Part shown: positions 11,865-22,856 of the stretch, one piece after another
Numbering within the stretch: the first letter of the stretch is position 1
Layout: every line of letters begins with the position of its first letter
NCBI GenBank assembly: GCA_036345935.2
Contig: JADWOT020000002.1
Span: 18,006,754 to 18,070,753, forward strand
DNA from: Taenia hydatigena
Taxonomy: Eukaryota; Platyhelminthes; Cestoda; Cyclophyllidea; Taeniidae
Reading direction: 5' to 3'
DNA length: 64,000 bases
The notes under the pieces: generated by a model
Told to the model about the DNA's origin: nothing
The model's input: the letters and a program-made list of their open reading frames with translations, nothing else
Database searches by the model: none
Made by a program: the position numbers and the translations under genes

Positions 11865-12116
11865 CTACACAAGCGTCGTCGTCATCAACAGCTACAACTA
11901 CTCAACTCACTATATTGAGAATATCAGCTGCATCGGCTGACAGGGACAAAGGAATGAATGCGATAGAGGCGAAGGGATGGGAGGTCGTGGGCATGGAAGA
12001 AGGAAGAGTGAGAACGGGGATAATATGATTGGAAGTGGACATTATAGGATCACACTGCACGGTTCTTTAGTGTAGCCTTAAGTATTTCCTCTCTTTCTCT
12101 CATCTTTTCATGATAC

Positions 12117-12545
12117 GATGAACTTATTCACTTATCTGGCAATTGACTGAGTTGAATATGAAGGATCCAGCTTGGTAGAGAGAAGACGAATTCCTTTTCA
12201 ACGACATACTCGAAAAGGCTTGGCAGAGCTTTCCCTTTTTATGCAATCAACATGGGATACCATGTTTTGACAATGATTGACAGTCGTGCGCAGATTAATC
12301 TTTAGTAAATACCAAAATCATTTTCCACTCACTCATTCTTGCGATCGTCCGCAATCCAACTCGTCGCGGGTCGAATGGATCCGTGATTGGATCAATCGAC
12401 TAGGCAGACAACCAATATGCAAAGAATGCGTAGTAATTGGTATTATCGATTCCGTTGATTTAAAGAATCGACTAACCAATTAAGGCGAGTAAATCATTGA
12501 CGCATTTGAGAGAAGCACAGCAGCACTTACTGAAAGACGAGGCAT
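12117..12545 (+). repeat. Diverged inner-edge extension of the left arm
   Basis: This stretch still aligns with the reverse complement of 37,175-37,605, but at roughly 75-80% identity by eye, with indels. Shared words are AACATGGGAT, CATGTTTTGACAA, GAATGGATCCGTGA and CAGCAGCACTTACT. A third copy is split between 31,330-31,665 and 32,790-33,060. The change from near-identity to old divergence occurs at 12,116/12,117, which marks the edge of a conversion or copying tract inside a larger, older homologous region. Confidence 0.85.
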
Positions 12546-12690
12546 CTTTGCGTGAGCTGAGTAATGCCAAAGGCGAGATATTTGCACATGGCCAACGAGC
12601 ATTGTCGCCTCACCTGAAGCAATTGACGACTCAGCTGTCTGCAATCTTGCTGCAACTGCCACAGCGCCGCCAGAACTTGAATTTTATTGG
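12479..12690 (+). CDS. Possible spectrin-repeat-like exon
   Basis: The frame encodes about 70 residues with heptad-like Leu spacing: LREAQQHLLKDEASLRELSN, then a stretch with KQLTTQLSAILLQLPQRR. The pattern of a leading helix, a DEASL turn region and a trailing QLxxxLxxL helix resembles a spectrin repeat. This is an impression from residue pattern only. The first part (KAxxSLxHLRxxQQHLL) is kept in frame in the diverged copy at 37,175-37,260 on the minus strand. No clear acceptor or donor fixes the ends. It could be an exon of a long structural protein caught in the repeat, or a mobile-element coiled coil. Confidence 0.3.
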
Positions 12691-12699
12691 TGTAGCAAG

Positions 12700-14184
12700 C
12701 ATGACGTCAGGGTATAGTTGTGGTGAGGGTCTTCTCTCTCTTTCTAATATCTTGAGGTTTGGACGATGCAATCGTGGCGTTGGGAAGCATCATCCATTTT
12801 AATCAAGAATGTAAAAATACATTCCATCCACACCACCAGCAGCAACAACATCAACAGCGACAACGGAAACAAGTAGAAAGAGAAAGTTGCACACGTCGAA
12901 TGTTGTTGCGAAGGCGTTTTCTTCAATGCAAAGGCAAAACGCGTATTGTACTTGCCATCTACAGTGAGTTGGGGCAATGGACCGATACTTCTCTCTCAAA
13001 ACTGATCGTCCGAGGCGTAAACTGCCTCAGGACTTATCAAAAGCACGTCAGAAAATCTTGCGTTTGTGTTTATTTAAGGAAGGGGTGCAGATGTCTTTTA
13101 GTCGCCACCAGCTCTCGCTTTGTCAGTAGTGGACAAGCTGGTGTGGCTGATTTGGAGTGCTCTTGCTGTCCATTTGGCCACACCTACCACGAGGAATAAG
13201 ATCGTGAACCTAATATTCCACCGCCACACAGTGAGAAAGCAAAGAACGTCTCTCCGGCCAGTCTTTATTCTAACTTCAACAATGAGTTTAGGCAACGCGA
13301 TTTTTTATACACGAATGTTGATTTTTGATTGATCTGAGGTTGTTATTCTTGGTTTGGAGTTTGAAGTTAACCTCTGGTGCCTAATTGTCAGTTCTTTTTT
13401 ATGTCCCTCTTTGTTTCTTACTTTTGACATCTCCATACTTGGCTTTCCTCTACTTCTTAATCACCTTACAGACGAGGGATGCGGTGTGGCAAAGGTAGTG
13501 GTTGGCACCCCATCGTTATGCTAACACGGCTATACCACTTTCAGCCTCCTGCTGCATTATCATCACCGCGACCGTCAGCTCAAGATCACCGACGATTCGT
13601 CCGACATCTGCTTTTGCCACAGCATTGCACTGCTCTCACGCAGACGACGTCGCTTTTATGGAGGCGCGAAACGTACGTGACTCGCTGCATCTGTGACTTC
13701 GCTTTAGGTGGCGCGGTGCATGGCACTTTTGATGAGTGGTTGATGAAGGTCGCCACCGAAGTGCTGATGACTGCTGTTGCGCCTAAAAACTAGGGCACCA
13801 CAGCTGGTATTTTTGCACCACCACTGCTTCCTCGTAGTCTGTGGGTGAGATAATGGATTTGGTGACGCGCTGCGTCGGGTGTGGTGCTGAGGACTCAGAC
13901 ACTGCGATTTGTGAGATTTGACACATGTGGCTCTTGTTGCTCGCTGATGCCATGTTGAAAGGAAGGAGAAGCGAGCTTGAGTCTCCAACTTTGTTCGAAA
14001 TGCACATCTTTCCCTTCCTAACCCAAATATCGATCGGAAAATATTTGAATATTTTGCCATTCAATAGCCATTTAAACTATTCCTAAGTGTGTTACTTTTT
14101 TCTCGTTCATGTTTGTCGGTAGGGGCAAATGATTCTTACCAAGAGACTAGTACATAAATTTGGCCTTTGATTGCCCTTTGCTAG
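12700..14184. other. No gene recognised
   Basis: Frames of 100-146 codons occur at 12,759-13,199 (+), 13,479-13,793 (+) and 13,704-14,060 (-). They overlap on opposite strands and show no family features. The first begins with a CAG/CAA-rich low-complexity stretch near 12,835-12,875. I cannot support a gene. Confidence 0.4.
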
Positions 14185-14444
14185 TGCTGTGTGTCTTGGT
14201 ATCTGGTGTGGTGCCTGAAAGACCACCTCTTACAAATGTTGTCCTTCCGTGGAGGGCGTCTCTATTTGCCAAGACTTCAGAATACTGGCTCTGCTGTTGG
14301 ATCGTTGAACATGAGCAATCATGGTTTGCAACGAATTTTTGCTCAAGCGATTCGAAGAGGAGACTTATGTTTTCCAGAATTATTATGTCTGGTCCAAAAA
14401 CTCCTTGAATGGCAGTCATCGCGAATTAGCGTCGTGATTACGAG
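14185..14444 (+). CDS. Candidate internal exon, unknown protein
   Basis: A 260-base stretch lies between an acceptor (CCCTTTGCTAG) and a donor (ATTACGAG|GTAATC) and is open in one frame throughout. The product is helical and hydrophobic-rich, with GSLNMSNHGLQRIFAQAIRR and FPELLCLVQKLLEWQSS as notable stretches. Both splice sites delimit the same open frame, and the in-frame stops lie just outside it (TAG in the acceptor, TAA after the donor), as expected of a genuine exon. Two other plus frames are partly open too. I do not recognise the domain. The next candidate exon on this strand is near 14,975. Confidence 0.4.
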
Positions 14445-14974
14445 GTAATCTGCTATTAGAAAGTACAGGGTACAGTTTGTCAACGACCTGCGATCCATTC
14501 CTAGTAGTGTCAAAAGTTTTTCACGGGGTTCGGGTGAGATGTAGTAGGCAGTATTAAAGCCTATGGCTTGTGATCAAATGGCTTGAACAGTTCAATTGTG
14601 GTAATGCCTAGTCACCCGTAGGGCATCGCTCCCAAGATGATTCTTCATTTTAAGCAATGAAGTAGTTCATGGCTCCCTTGACTAGCTTTATTTGGAATCA
14701 TTTTTAAAGAGCAGCCGACAGCGTCATCCATCCTGGGTGATAGTGCAACAGTGGATTCACTACTGCTACATAGACATTGGAATTGGCGTGGTGGTGACTG
14801 ACTGCCACTTAGATGCCATAAAATTGTGGGTGGTAGGTAGTACGATTGGCAGATTATGAATTTATTCCTCCTGCGCCTCTTCCACGCACGTCTAGCGTGG
14901 TTTGCTGAAGTATTGTGCGACTGCGGAAATTGCGCAGGGTGGGACGGACTTAGTTTGTCACGGTTGCTGAGCAA

Positions 14975-15325
14975 ATGAGCATTTCATCATCATTGACTAT
15001 CCCCAAATCATCCACACACAGAGGTCACCTCGTGGACCTGAAGCACTTACCGCTCCATGTCTCAAAGTCTATGCAGGATTGTGGCATAGATTGCAGCAAC
15101 CGCTCTCCAACTGATGGACGCTTGAAAGACGCACGCAGTTGTGTATCTACACCGCCAAACAGAGCATACTCTGTACCATCAGTGAACTCAGCCTCAAGAG
15201 ACAAATACCCTCGACACGTCTGCTGTTGGGCGTTGTATCACTCAAGAATAGGTGCTGCATCGTGTTTAAGAGGATTCTTATCTCATGATGGGGAAAGAGA
15301 AAGCCGGAAAGGCCACCAGCCATAG
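14975..15325 (+). CDS. Ser-rich ORF, possible exon
   Basis: An ATG-initiated frame of 116 codons encodes a Ser/Pro/Cys-rich product (MSISSSLTIPKSS at the start, then STPPNRAYSVPSVNSAS). This composition is typical of disordered regions in animal proteins. It lies about 530 bases downstream of the exon candidate at 14,185-14,444 on the same strand, so the two might belong to one gene, but there is no splice evidence joining them. No family recognised. The opposite strand is open over 79 codons. Confidence 0.3.
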   Translation: MSISSSLTIPKSSTHRGHLVDLKHLPLHVSKSMQDCGIDCSNRSPTDGRLKDARSCVSTPPNRAYSVPSVNSASRDKYPRHVCCWALYHSRIGAASCLRGFLSHDGERESRKGHQP

Positions 15326-15631
15326 AGTGGAAGGATCGTTCGTTGATTAACCTCTGACGAGGAAGGGCCAACCCTACTCCATTCACAGGTCATCACCAAA
15401 CATTTATCCTCCCACCACCCAACCCACACGTCTAAAGCTCACGTCACGTCACCACTGGATGATTATGCTCGCTCCTTGTGAGGAAGCAAAGAATCACTTG
15501 CTGAAGGTAAACAAACAACTTGGAGGGATGCGATACAAACTGCCTCAGACACTAGCCGAACTAAACAGATGGCAAACTCCACGGTATTGCAAAATCTACA
15601 CTTGAGGTAATCAACACTCTTCTCAGCCACT

Positions 15632-16842
15632 AGACAATCACATTATTACCCACGAACCAGAGCAGATGACGACAACGACAACTAGGACAGATCTAGTTAA
15701 GGTGGCCAATGCATAGGAAGACATATCTTTCTGTTGGAGAACTAGTGGGTGAATGAAACCAATCATAAAGATTTGCACCTTCTAAGGGCCGGCATAATTC
15801 AGACACCAAAAGAGCATTCCATCTTCGGACAGTACAGTAGAGTTGACAATTACGCACAGCATGGAAAAGGATACAAATGTATCGTGCGGCGTAAAAAATC
15901 GGCCACAGTGACAGTATGGAATAGGCTTGCCTCTCAAGCACCAAAACGTGGTTGCCTGATGGTGGGGATTTACGTAGGCAAACGTATTAAGCGCTGATAA
16001 GCACCACACCTCCGAAATTCTGCTTAAAGCTTTCGAGGAATCAGGTGAGTTGGAGCGAATTGACATCGGTTGTTTCTACGTTTTACCAGCTTCAAGCAAA
16101 GCATTGTTATCCCAAGCATAAATTCGTTTTTGAACCCTTGCTCATTTCACTTCGCAAAGTGCGAAGAGGAAAGTGCAAAGCCAAAGTGCGTTGAGTTTAA
16201 GAGAATTATGCACTCTTTCTGGAGATCTGAGCATAATTTACCAAGTGACATTTAAAATTTTGTTGACACACGCTACTACTGAGGTCAAGAGGGTTGAGCT
16301 AGTGCGTGGCTGTGGTTTGTACACATCATGCTTAGAAGGCAGGACATCGAAAACTACTTCTACTACTCCACTCGACTTTTAGAGTGCGATTTGACATAAA
16401 ATGTTAGTTTGCGATAGCGAACATAAGATATCGAGGTATTTTCCAGGCGGATCGCTCTAATTTACATGGCATTATGCTATGGTTCAATTGCATGATTAGC
16501 AAGCGATGGAAGGATAAACTGAGTCTGTTAACTACATTTATCTCCAGCTGGCCTTATTATCCGGATGATAGTCATCCATTCCTTTTGTATGCATTCGCAA
16601 ACAGACGAATATTCATCTTTTTACACACATATATCATCCCTCCTATTATTTCCAAACTTCTTAGTCCTCCACTTTGCACTTACGACATTCTGATTACTCT
16701 ACAACACCTCACATTTTTGTCTGCACCAAAACTGCCCAACTGCTTCCCAGTTTTATTCCGCAATGGAGAATTTATTGCTGCGTTTTAGATCCCCTATTCT
16801 TGGGACCTATTCGCTTTTTACTGACTACATTTCCGTTGCCAT
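15632..16842 (+). repeat. Tandem repeat unit 1, 1.21 kb
   Basis: This unit aligns end to end with 16,843-18,064, with a period of 1,211 bases measured at the word GACAATC. The junction word is ACCATC. Divergence is high. Short conserved frames occur, such as IITHE followed by a Thr run at both unit starts (near 15,635 and 16,846). The latter part resembles 42,230-43,220 and the reverse of 6,500-7,500 in the inverted arms. Confidence 0.85.
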
Positions 16843-18064
16843 CAGACAATCGCATTATCACCCACGAACTAGAGCGGACGACGCCAACGACGACAACTAA
16901 GGCAGATTTGGTTAGGATGGTCAATAAATAGATAGACGTCTCCTTTTCTGAGGACCGGAGAGTGTATGGAAGCATTCACAAAGATTTGCACCTTCGAAGA
17001 CTTGGCAGGCTCAGACAGCAAAACAGCACTCCATCCTTGGACAGTACAGAAGAGTTAGCTGTTGCGGTCATTATGGAAAAGGATGCAGATGGATTGTGTG
17101 GTTTTAAATTCAACCACAGAATGAGAGTTTGAACAGGCTGGCCTCTCTAGCATCAAAACGTGGTTGCCTGATGGTGGAGACAAAAATGAGTGTTTTGCAA
17201 TTTACGTAGGCAAACCTACTGGGTGTTGATAAACTCCACACCTCCGAAATTCTGCTTAAAAACCTTTGAGGAATCGGATGATTTGGAGTGAATCGACATT
17301 AGTCGTTTCCACCTTTTATCAACTTCGAGCAAAGCATCGTCGTCCCAATCATGATTTCTGTTAAAAATCCTCATTCATTTTACTTGACAAAGTGTGAAGA
17401 GGAGAATGCAAGGCCGAACTGTATCGAGTTGGAGAAAGTAATGCACTCCCTTTAGAGGTCTGGGCATGATTTTCCAAGTGGCATTTAAAATTTTGCTGTT
17501 AAGGTAAAGAGGGTTGAGCTAGCGTGTGGCTGTAGTTTGTACACATCATACTTGAAGGCAAGATATCAAAACTACTTCTACTACTTTACTCGACTTCTGA
17601 AATGCGACTCGGCATGGAATGTTAGTTTGCAGCAGCAAACAAAGGTTACCAAGGTATTTCCAAGCGAATTGCCTTAATTTACACAACATTATATCATGTT
17701 TCAATTGCATGATTAGCCAAGCGATAGAAGAATAAACTGTGTCTGTTATTCACGGTTATCCTCAACTGACCTTATTGCCCAGATGATAGCCACTCGTTCT
17801 TCCTGCATGCTAGTTGTAAACAAACAAATTTTTATCTTTTTCACACACATACTTCATCACTTCCTCCATTTCCATTTTCCTTAGTCCTCCACTTTGTATT
17901 TGCGACATTCTCATTGCTCTATAACACCTCACATTTATTGCCCGCATTAAAATTGCCCAACCGATTTTCCAGTTTTACTCCACAACGAAGAATTTATTGT
18001 TATGTTCTTGCACCCCTATTCTTGAGACTTATCTCCCTTTTACTAACTACATTTCTGTTACCAT
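16843..18064 (+). repeat. Tandem repeat unit 2, 1.21 kb
   Basis: Second, diverged copy of 15,632-16,842. It passes without a break into the block at 18,065-18,740, while unit 1 breaks off at the same point into unit 2. The full element therefore probably continues into that block, and unit 1 is a truncated or duplicated 5' portion. Confidence 0.85.
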
Positions 18065-18740
18065 CGCGACCCATCAACGTGATATTATGATGTTCTCAAG
18101 GTCTTTGCTGTCCTCGACTTTCAAGGCAAAACCTCTCCACTTTGAAGCACTGCGAAGCAACATCAACGCATTCTTGAATCGCTCAAACCAGTTGGTTTTC
18201 TCTAAGCTCCGTAGTCCGAATCTACATGTCCAAGATCCCACAACAATACAGCACCACGTGTTTATTTTAGGAATAATTTGCCCAAAACTCAATCGCGCAC
18301 AAATAATAAGGCTAAATTTTTAAACAAAACTGTCCGTTAGCCCTGCTAATACAAAGCTTGGACTTCGAGAACAACTCATTGCTCATGGTGGTGCCTTCAC
18401 CTCACTTTCATCCTGACAATTCTGACCTTATCAAAATGCGTTTCAGACTATTTTTGGTTTGATGTTTCTATCATATACTTGTATCGCAACGTGCAACTAT
18501 CAGCTCCACTCTTTTTAAAGACCAACGTCGACAAGTCCAGGGAAGTATGTATGTCATGCCAACGAGGCAGTTGTAAGGCCAGCAGATCAACATATCTTTG
18601 GGCAAAGTTGAAAGACACGAAGGATGGCAGACACACCAACAGATGTTATCGAAAGGCGTTCAACAAACGAATCTCCCACAGAAATCTCTATTCCATCCGG
18701 TTGGCTCTATCAGCATATCATTCAACTTCACGCAGTTGCC
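18065..18740 (+). repeat. Continuation of the tandem element; matches 5,960-6,660 inverted
   Basis: Aligns with the reverse complement of about 5,960-6,660. Shared frames include a conserved ALRxNINAFLN segment, also present at 6,522-6,600 (-) and 43,130-43,202 (+). A 108-codon frame at 17,997-18,323 overlaps the start. Conservation of the peptide across diverged copies hints at past coding capacity, but no family is recognisable. Confidence 0.8.
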
Positions 18741-19129
18741 CAGTGGTGGCAATGCAATGTGCCAATGCAGTTAAACCGCAGAAACTGTGACCCTCAACAT
18801 TCCTCCTCCTCCCTCGCTCTCCTACCCTAAGCGTCTAATAGAGTATGCAGATTCGCCATTGCCCTAAGACGTATGCCCGGGTGGCCATAGAGAAGTGCCG
18901 TTGCCTACAAGACCAAAGCATGCACAGTTGACTCGCATAAGAGGGCAAACAGGACTCACTAACTACACCTTGCCATGATGGAATAAAGACTTAGCTTCCT
19001 TTTTACACGACTCTTACATTTGCGCTGCTTACAGGACATTTTGTAGTAAGAGAAGATGCAGCACTCACCACACTAGCTGACGCAAATGGGGATCTGTACC
19101 TCGTTAGCCAGCCTTGGCGTTTACGGACT
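18741..19129. other. No gene recognised
   Basis: Between two repeat blocks; nothing I can support. Confidence 0.5.
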
Positions 19130-20370
19130 TTTTGGAGCAGGTGTTTACCAGTACTGATCTTCAGTTGTAGTGACTGCTATGACCTGGAACCAATGCGTTC
19201 TTCGTGTGTAGATATGAGATAGAGAGGTAATTGCAGTTTCCCTGTTCAAATGATGGGCAGGCTGGTTGCTGAAAAACAACTCTATTTTCGATGCGATGTG
19301 GACATCATTCCGGCACCCGTTCAAAGAACAAAATATACAAGCCATGCCGCGCCTGCCGATCGATTGTTTGGAACAATGTCCACGTCATGTCGACAACAAA
19401 GTTCTTCTTAAGCAATCAATCTTCCCATCATTTAAGCAAGGTAAGTACGATTAAAGCTCCATCTTGTATCCCACGCGAAGAGCGCACTGGATTTAGGCCA
19501 TAGTAGCTACCAAAGCCCGGGATCAGAACCGCTCAACAGCTACTTCCGGAAGTTCGTAAACGACACCCCACCGATAATAGTCCGCATCATTGTTTCCCTT
19601 ACTCACAATAGACGGCTCATGGAGGGAAGAATTTTCTTTTGATTCCATTATATCCGGAATCAATTCGCGGCCGCTCCAACCCAATGCTGGATCCGACCCC
19701 ACCTATTCACCGTTGTTTATGACTTGGAAAGAAGACATAGAGGGTTCAACAGTTTCCCAACAGGCAGATTAGGGTATTTTAGGTCCTGATAGATTTACCT
19801 GATTCGTTGCAAATTCGTCCCCTTTTCTTCCGATTTTCTACAACTGGATATTTTGTGATGACGCTTATATCCCCAGCAGGTATTTACAACGATCTTAACG
19901 ACGTCTTGGTAAATCGCCACCTGTTCTAAACAACAGAAACGACAAAGGCATCGTAAAACTCGGTTACCTAGTTGAAAAAAGTAGCGAGAGAAACGTACCC
20001 TACTCTGCATCTTCCTTAGCTCATGAGATCAGGCGCAGAAAGCAACTCATTCCTCCAGACAGCCTCGCGCTTCAGCTTAAATAGCTTGCGGGCGAAGCGA
20101 CTGATTTGAGGTCAAATGCCTTTAAAACAATATTGAATCTACATAATTATTTGTACAGTTTCCTCTTAAAGCCAACTTTCAGTTAATAACTTAATAGCCT
20201 GCACAAAATATGCCTGAAATAATTACTTTTCATTCCGGTTATTGGTCGAATACAAGTTAAGATGTGGAATGAATTGAAATGTTGTACTTTATACGATTCT
20301 CATCTATAATTCCGTCTGTAATGTAGACGAAAATGCAGGATTGCAGTGCCGACTCAAATACTAGACAAAA
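19130..20370 (+). repeat. 1.3 kb dispersed repeat, copy B
   Basis: Direct, diverged partner of 1,758-3,050. Left and right flanks differ between the copies, so the block behaves as a unit with ends near TTTACCAGT and near the GTAATGTAGACG motif. I could not identify terminal inverted repeats or a target-site duplication by eye. Confidence 0.85.
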
Positions 20371-20778
20371 TTTTTCAATATTTTGTTCTAATTGAATGCT
20401 ATATTAAGAGCATCTTCACAGACATGTTTGTATAAACCGTAGTGTCGCCATCTACCTCCTCGTCTCTGCTGCTAATCCTGACGCGTGTGAAACTAATGTA
20501 CTATGATATGGTTATTACCTCATGTAGTAGGGAATCAACGCAGTTCTGGTGGTTGCTAAGAACGACTTTTGCTCCCAAGATGGTAGAATTCGCTGTGAAT
20601 TTTGGGTGGGCAAAGTGAGCTACTCCATGACACCGCCTGTATTACAACAGTTGCATTTAATAGAATTCACCGTTGGCTCATATTTATGTGGCTTTATTAA
20701 CAGATGGCAAGCATGTAGAGATGGCGAGGGGGGAGAGGAAGGTTGAACGGCTAAGAATGCGGAAGTAAACGATGATAT

Positions 20779-21123
20779 GTGCGGCTTACACGAGTGCAAT
20801 ATAGTGATGCCAATGATAGTGTTGAGGGAAGTATTGGTGAAGAGGATGAAGATGATGAGGATATTAGTTGCTGCTCGTTTATGGCAGGAAAGAAGAACGT
20901 TCATCCACCTCCTTCCAAAGCCGCCTCCTTTACTAATGGTGTTCAGCATTGTGACTCGGCCTTCTTAAGATGGTGTTGCTGCTTTAAGAGGCTGCAAACT
21001 TGTCTGGATTCGCGCGTTTATATTTTAATACTGGAATTCTTGCACTGGCTGATGCAGCTCGACGGTAGAGGAATTCCACGCCTCTCATCACATCTACTTG
21101 ATTGCCTCTTTACATGTACGTAA
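20779..21123 (+). CDS. ORF with acidic patch, unknown
   Basis: A 114-codon frame contains an acidic patch (GEEDEDDEDISCC) followed by a Cys/Leu-rich part. It begins at a non-ATG start, so it may be an internal exon. The opposite strand is open over much of the same stretch (20,620-20,949). No family recognised. Confidence 0.2.
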   Translation: MRLTRVQYSDANDSVEGSIGEEDEDDEDISCCSFMAGKKNVHPPPSKAASFTNGVQHCDSAFLRWCCCFKRLQTCLDSRVYILILEFLHWLMQLDGRGIPRLSSHLLDCLFTCT

Positions 21124-22700
21124 AACTCTTTCCTTACCAGGTCGTTCAAATTTGAAACAATAGAACTGATACAAAATAATTTGTAAAATCCGAACCGTAA
21201 AATTAGACAGACCCAGACAACTAAAATGGGTTGGTGTCTATACTTAACTGATGAGATCTCAAAATTGTTCTGACGAATTCTACGCCTGTCATCTTGAATT
21301 TTGTCCTTTGCCTGGTTTAATATATTTGTGTACCCATTAAAAGCCACGTTCATTTATGAAGAGCCATTCTTTCTTGAACACGTAAAATCGGATCGTCTCG
21401 ATTTCATGCTATGGAATGTGTTGAACCCAACCCTATAGTATCTAAGAGCTCAACTTCACAGTCGTTTTGATAGACAACATCTCTGCTGCTGTGTACGTCA
21501 TGTTTCTTTAACCTGCTGTCTGCTGCTTTATCAGAGGATAGGTTAGGAAGGCCATCAGCTAGCTGTAAGAGGTTATTCTACTCCATCATATGCGTCTTTA
21601 AGAATTTCCACTTGACTGCTTTCCTTCGAATAAAAATGGAACTGATTTCTAGAGATGCTAGTGGAAGTGTTTCCATGGTCTTTACTTAAGGACTACCCAT
21701 AATTCATTTTTGAACTTCTCCATTGTCCTACAACATTTGAAAGGACTGGTCTATTCCGGAGCTGAGGCGCAATGACTGCAGAGGTCCTATAAACACGATG
21801 CGTACAGATCCCTTTGGGTAATAGGCTGTTTTCTTTGATCTATTTTTGCAATACTTTCTCCAATTCACTCATGCAGATCATTCTACGCAACTGTGTCACA
21901 AGTCGAGATAGCGAGATTGTTTCCACTTTAGACTTTGGGTAGGAGCAAGCGTGGTGGAGTTAAAAAGGGCAGGATGGGATGTAGGGTGGAGGAGCGAGTG
22001 TGCAGCCTTTGCTAGGATCTGATTGTAGGCAATTCTTCCTTTTCCCCGTCTTCTGCCTTACAATCCCGCCATGAGAGTGTTGGATGTTTGTTAACGTCCT
22101 TATTATAAGTACACGGATGATGTGTGGTAACGAGGCGGAAGCAGTTAAGACGAGGATATCTCAGACTCCGGACAGCGACCGTGTTCATCCACAACTAGTT
22201 TTCAATTGCTCCCCCGCCTCTCGCCTACAAAGTACTTTTCAAGTAGGCAAAACTTAAGAAAATTAGGATATTGTATTACAAGAAGAACTTCGAAATTCCT
22301 CTGAAAACCATTATTTTAGACATGGTCCTGCCGACATGTGTTGTCTTCACGGTCAAAAAAGGGCTCTAGGGTTGCCAGAAAGCACGTCTTTGATGATGAG
22401 ATAATGAATAACCTCATTGTAAGCGCATTGGCATTTTATAGGCATTTTTGCCATAAAATCGCGGTGTAGTGCCTTGATGCACTTACTGAGCGCATAGGCA
22501 TTGACACGTAAACCCTTGAGGGGAAAATGCAGCTAATTTCGATAAGAATCAAACAGTTATCAAATAGTTTGCAATGTTTTCCACTTAAACAGTACCCTCG
22601 ACTTCATCAACTTTAGTTGCTTTCTTCTTGCAAAAGCATGGCTTCACATTCCGCACAACATTCGGGAAAGATTTCACAGCATTGAAGCAATGTGTGGAAC
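21124..22700. other. No gene recognised
   Basis: AT-rich single-copy-looking DNA with only short frames. Nothing I can support. Confidence 0.5.
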
Positions 22701-22856
22701 TTAACAAATCGAGGCCGATGCGTGGGAGTGGTCTGAATTGCGGGCAGGTGGGGAGACAGTGTGGGTCGCCGTCGCTGAAGAGGGGGCTTGGGCTAGAGAA
22801 AACGGGTCAAGTTCTGATACTGCAGGCACGTCCGCATAGGTTGTGGGATTAAATTT
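22701..22856 (-). CDS. Possible exon, Ser/Pro/Thr-rich
   Basis: On the minus strand, an acceptor (CCTTTCGACCTGCAG) is followed by an open frame of about 50 codons ending in a stop. The product (KFNPTTYADVPAVSELDPFS, then Ser/Thr/Ala/Pro-rich, then NSDHSHASAS) looks like a disordered protein tail, so this could be a terminal exon. Third positions are GC-rich compared with flanking DNA. No family recognised; no second exon identified. Confidence 0.3.
   Translation of the reverse strand, partial: KFNPTTYADVPAVSELDPFSLAQAPSSATATHTVSPPARNSDHSHASASIC

Larger units (their letters stand above)
6522..12116 (+). repeat. Left arm of a 5.6 kb near-identical inverted duplication
   Basis: This arm matches the reverse complement of 37,606-43,202. 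Paired coordinates sum to 49,724 at the outer end, 49,723 in the middle and 49,722 at the inner end, so there are two net single-base indels. They fall in the A/T run near 9,945 and near 11,410. I noticed about ten substitutions, not an exhaustive count, which puts identity near 99.8%. Internally, 6,500-7,500 reversed resembles the tandem unit at 16,300-18,100, and 10,560-10,700 resembles its start (near 15,700). 11,050-11,460 resembles 780-1,170. A G9 run occurs at 7,207-7,215 and is the same length in the other arm. Short frames inside are listed separately. Confidence 0.95.
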
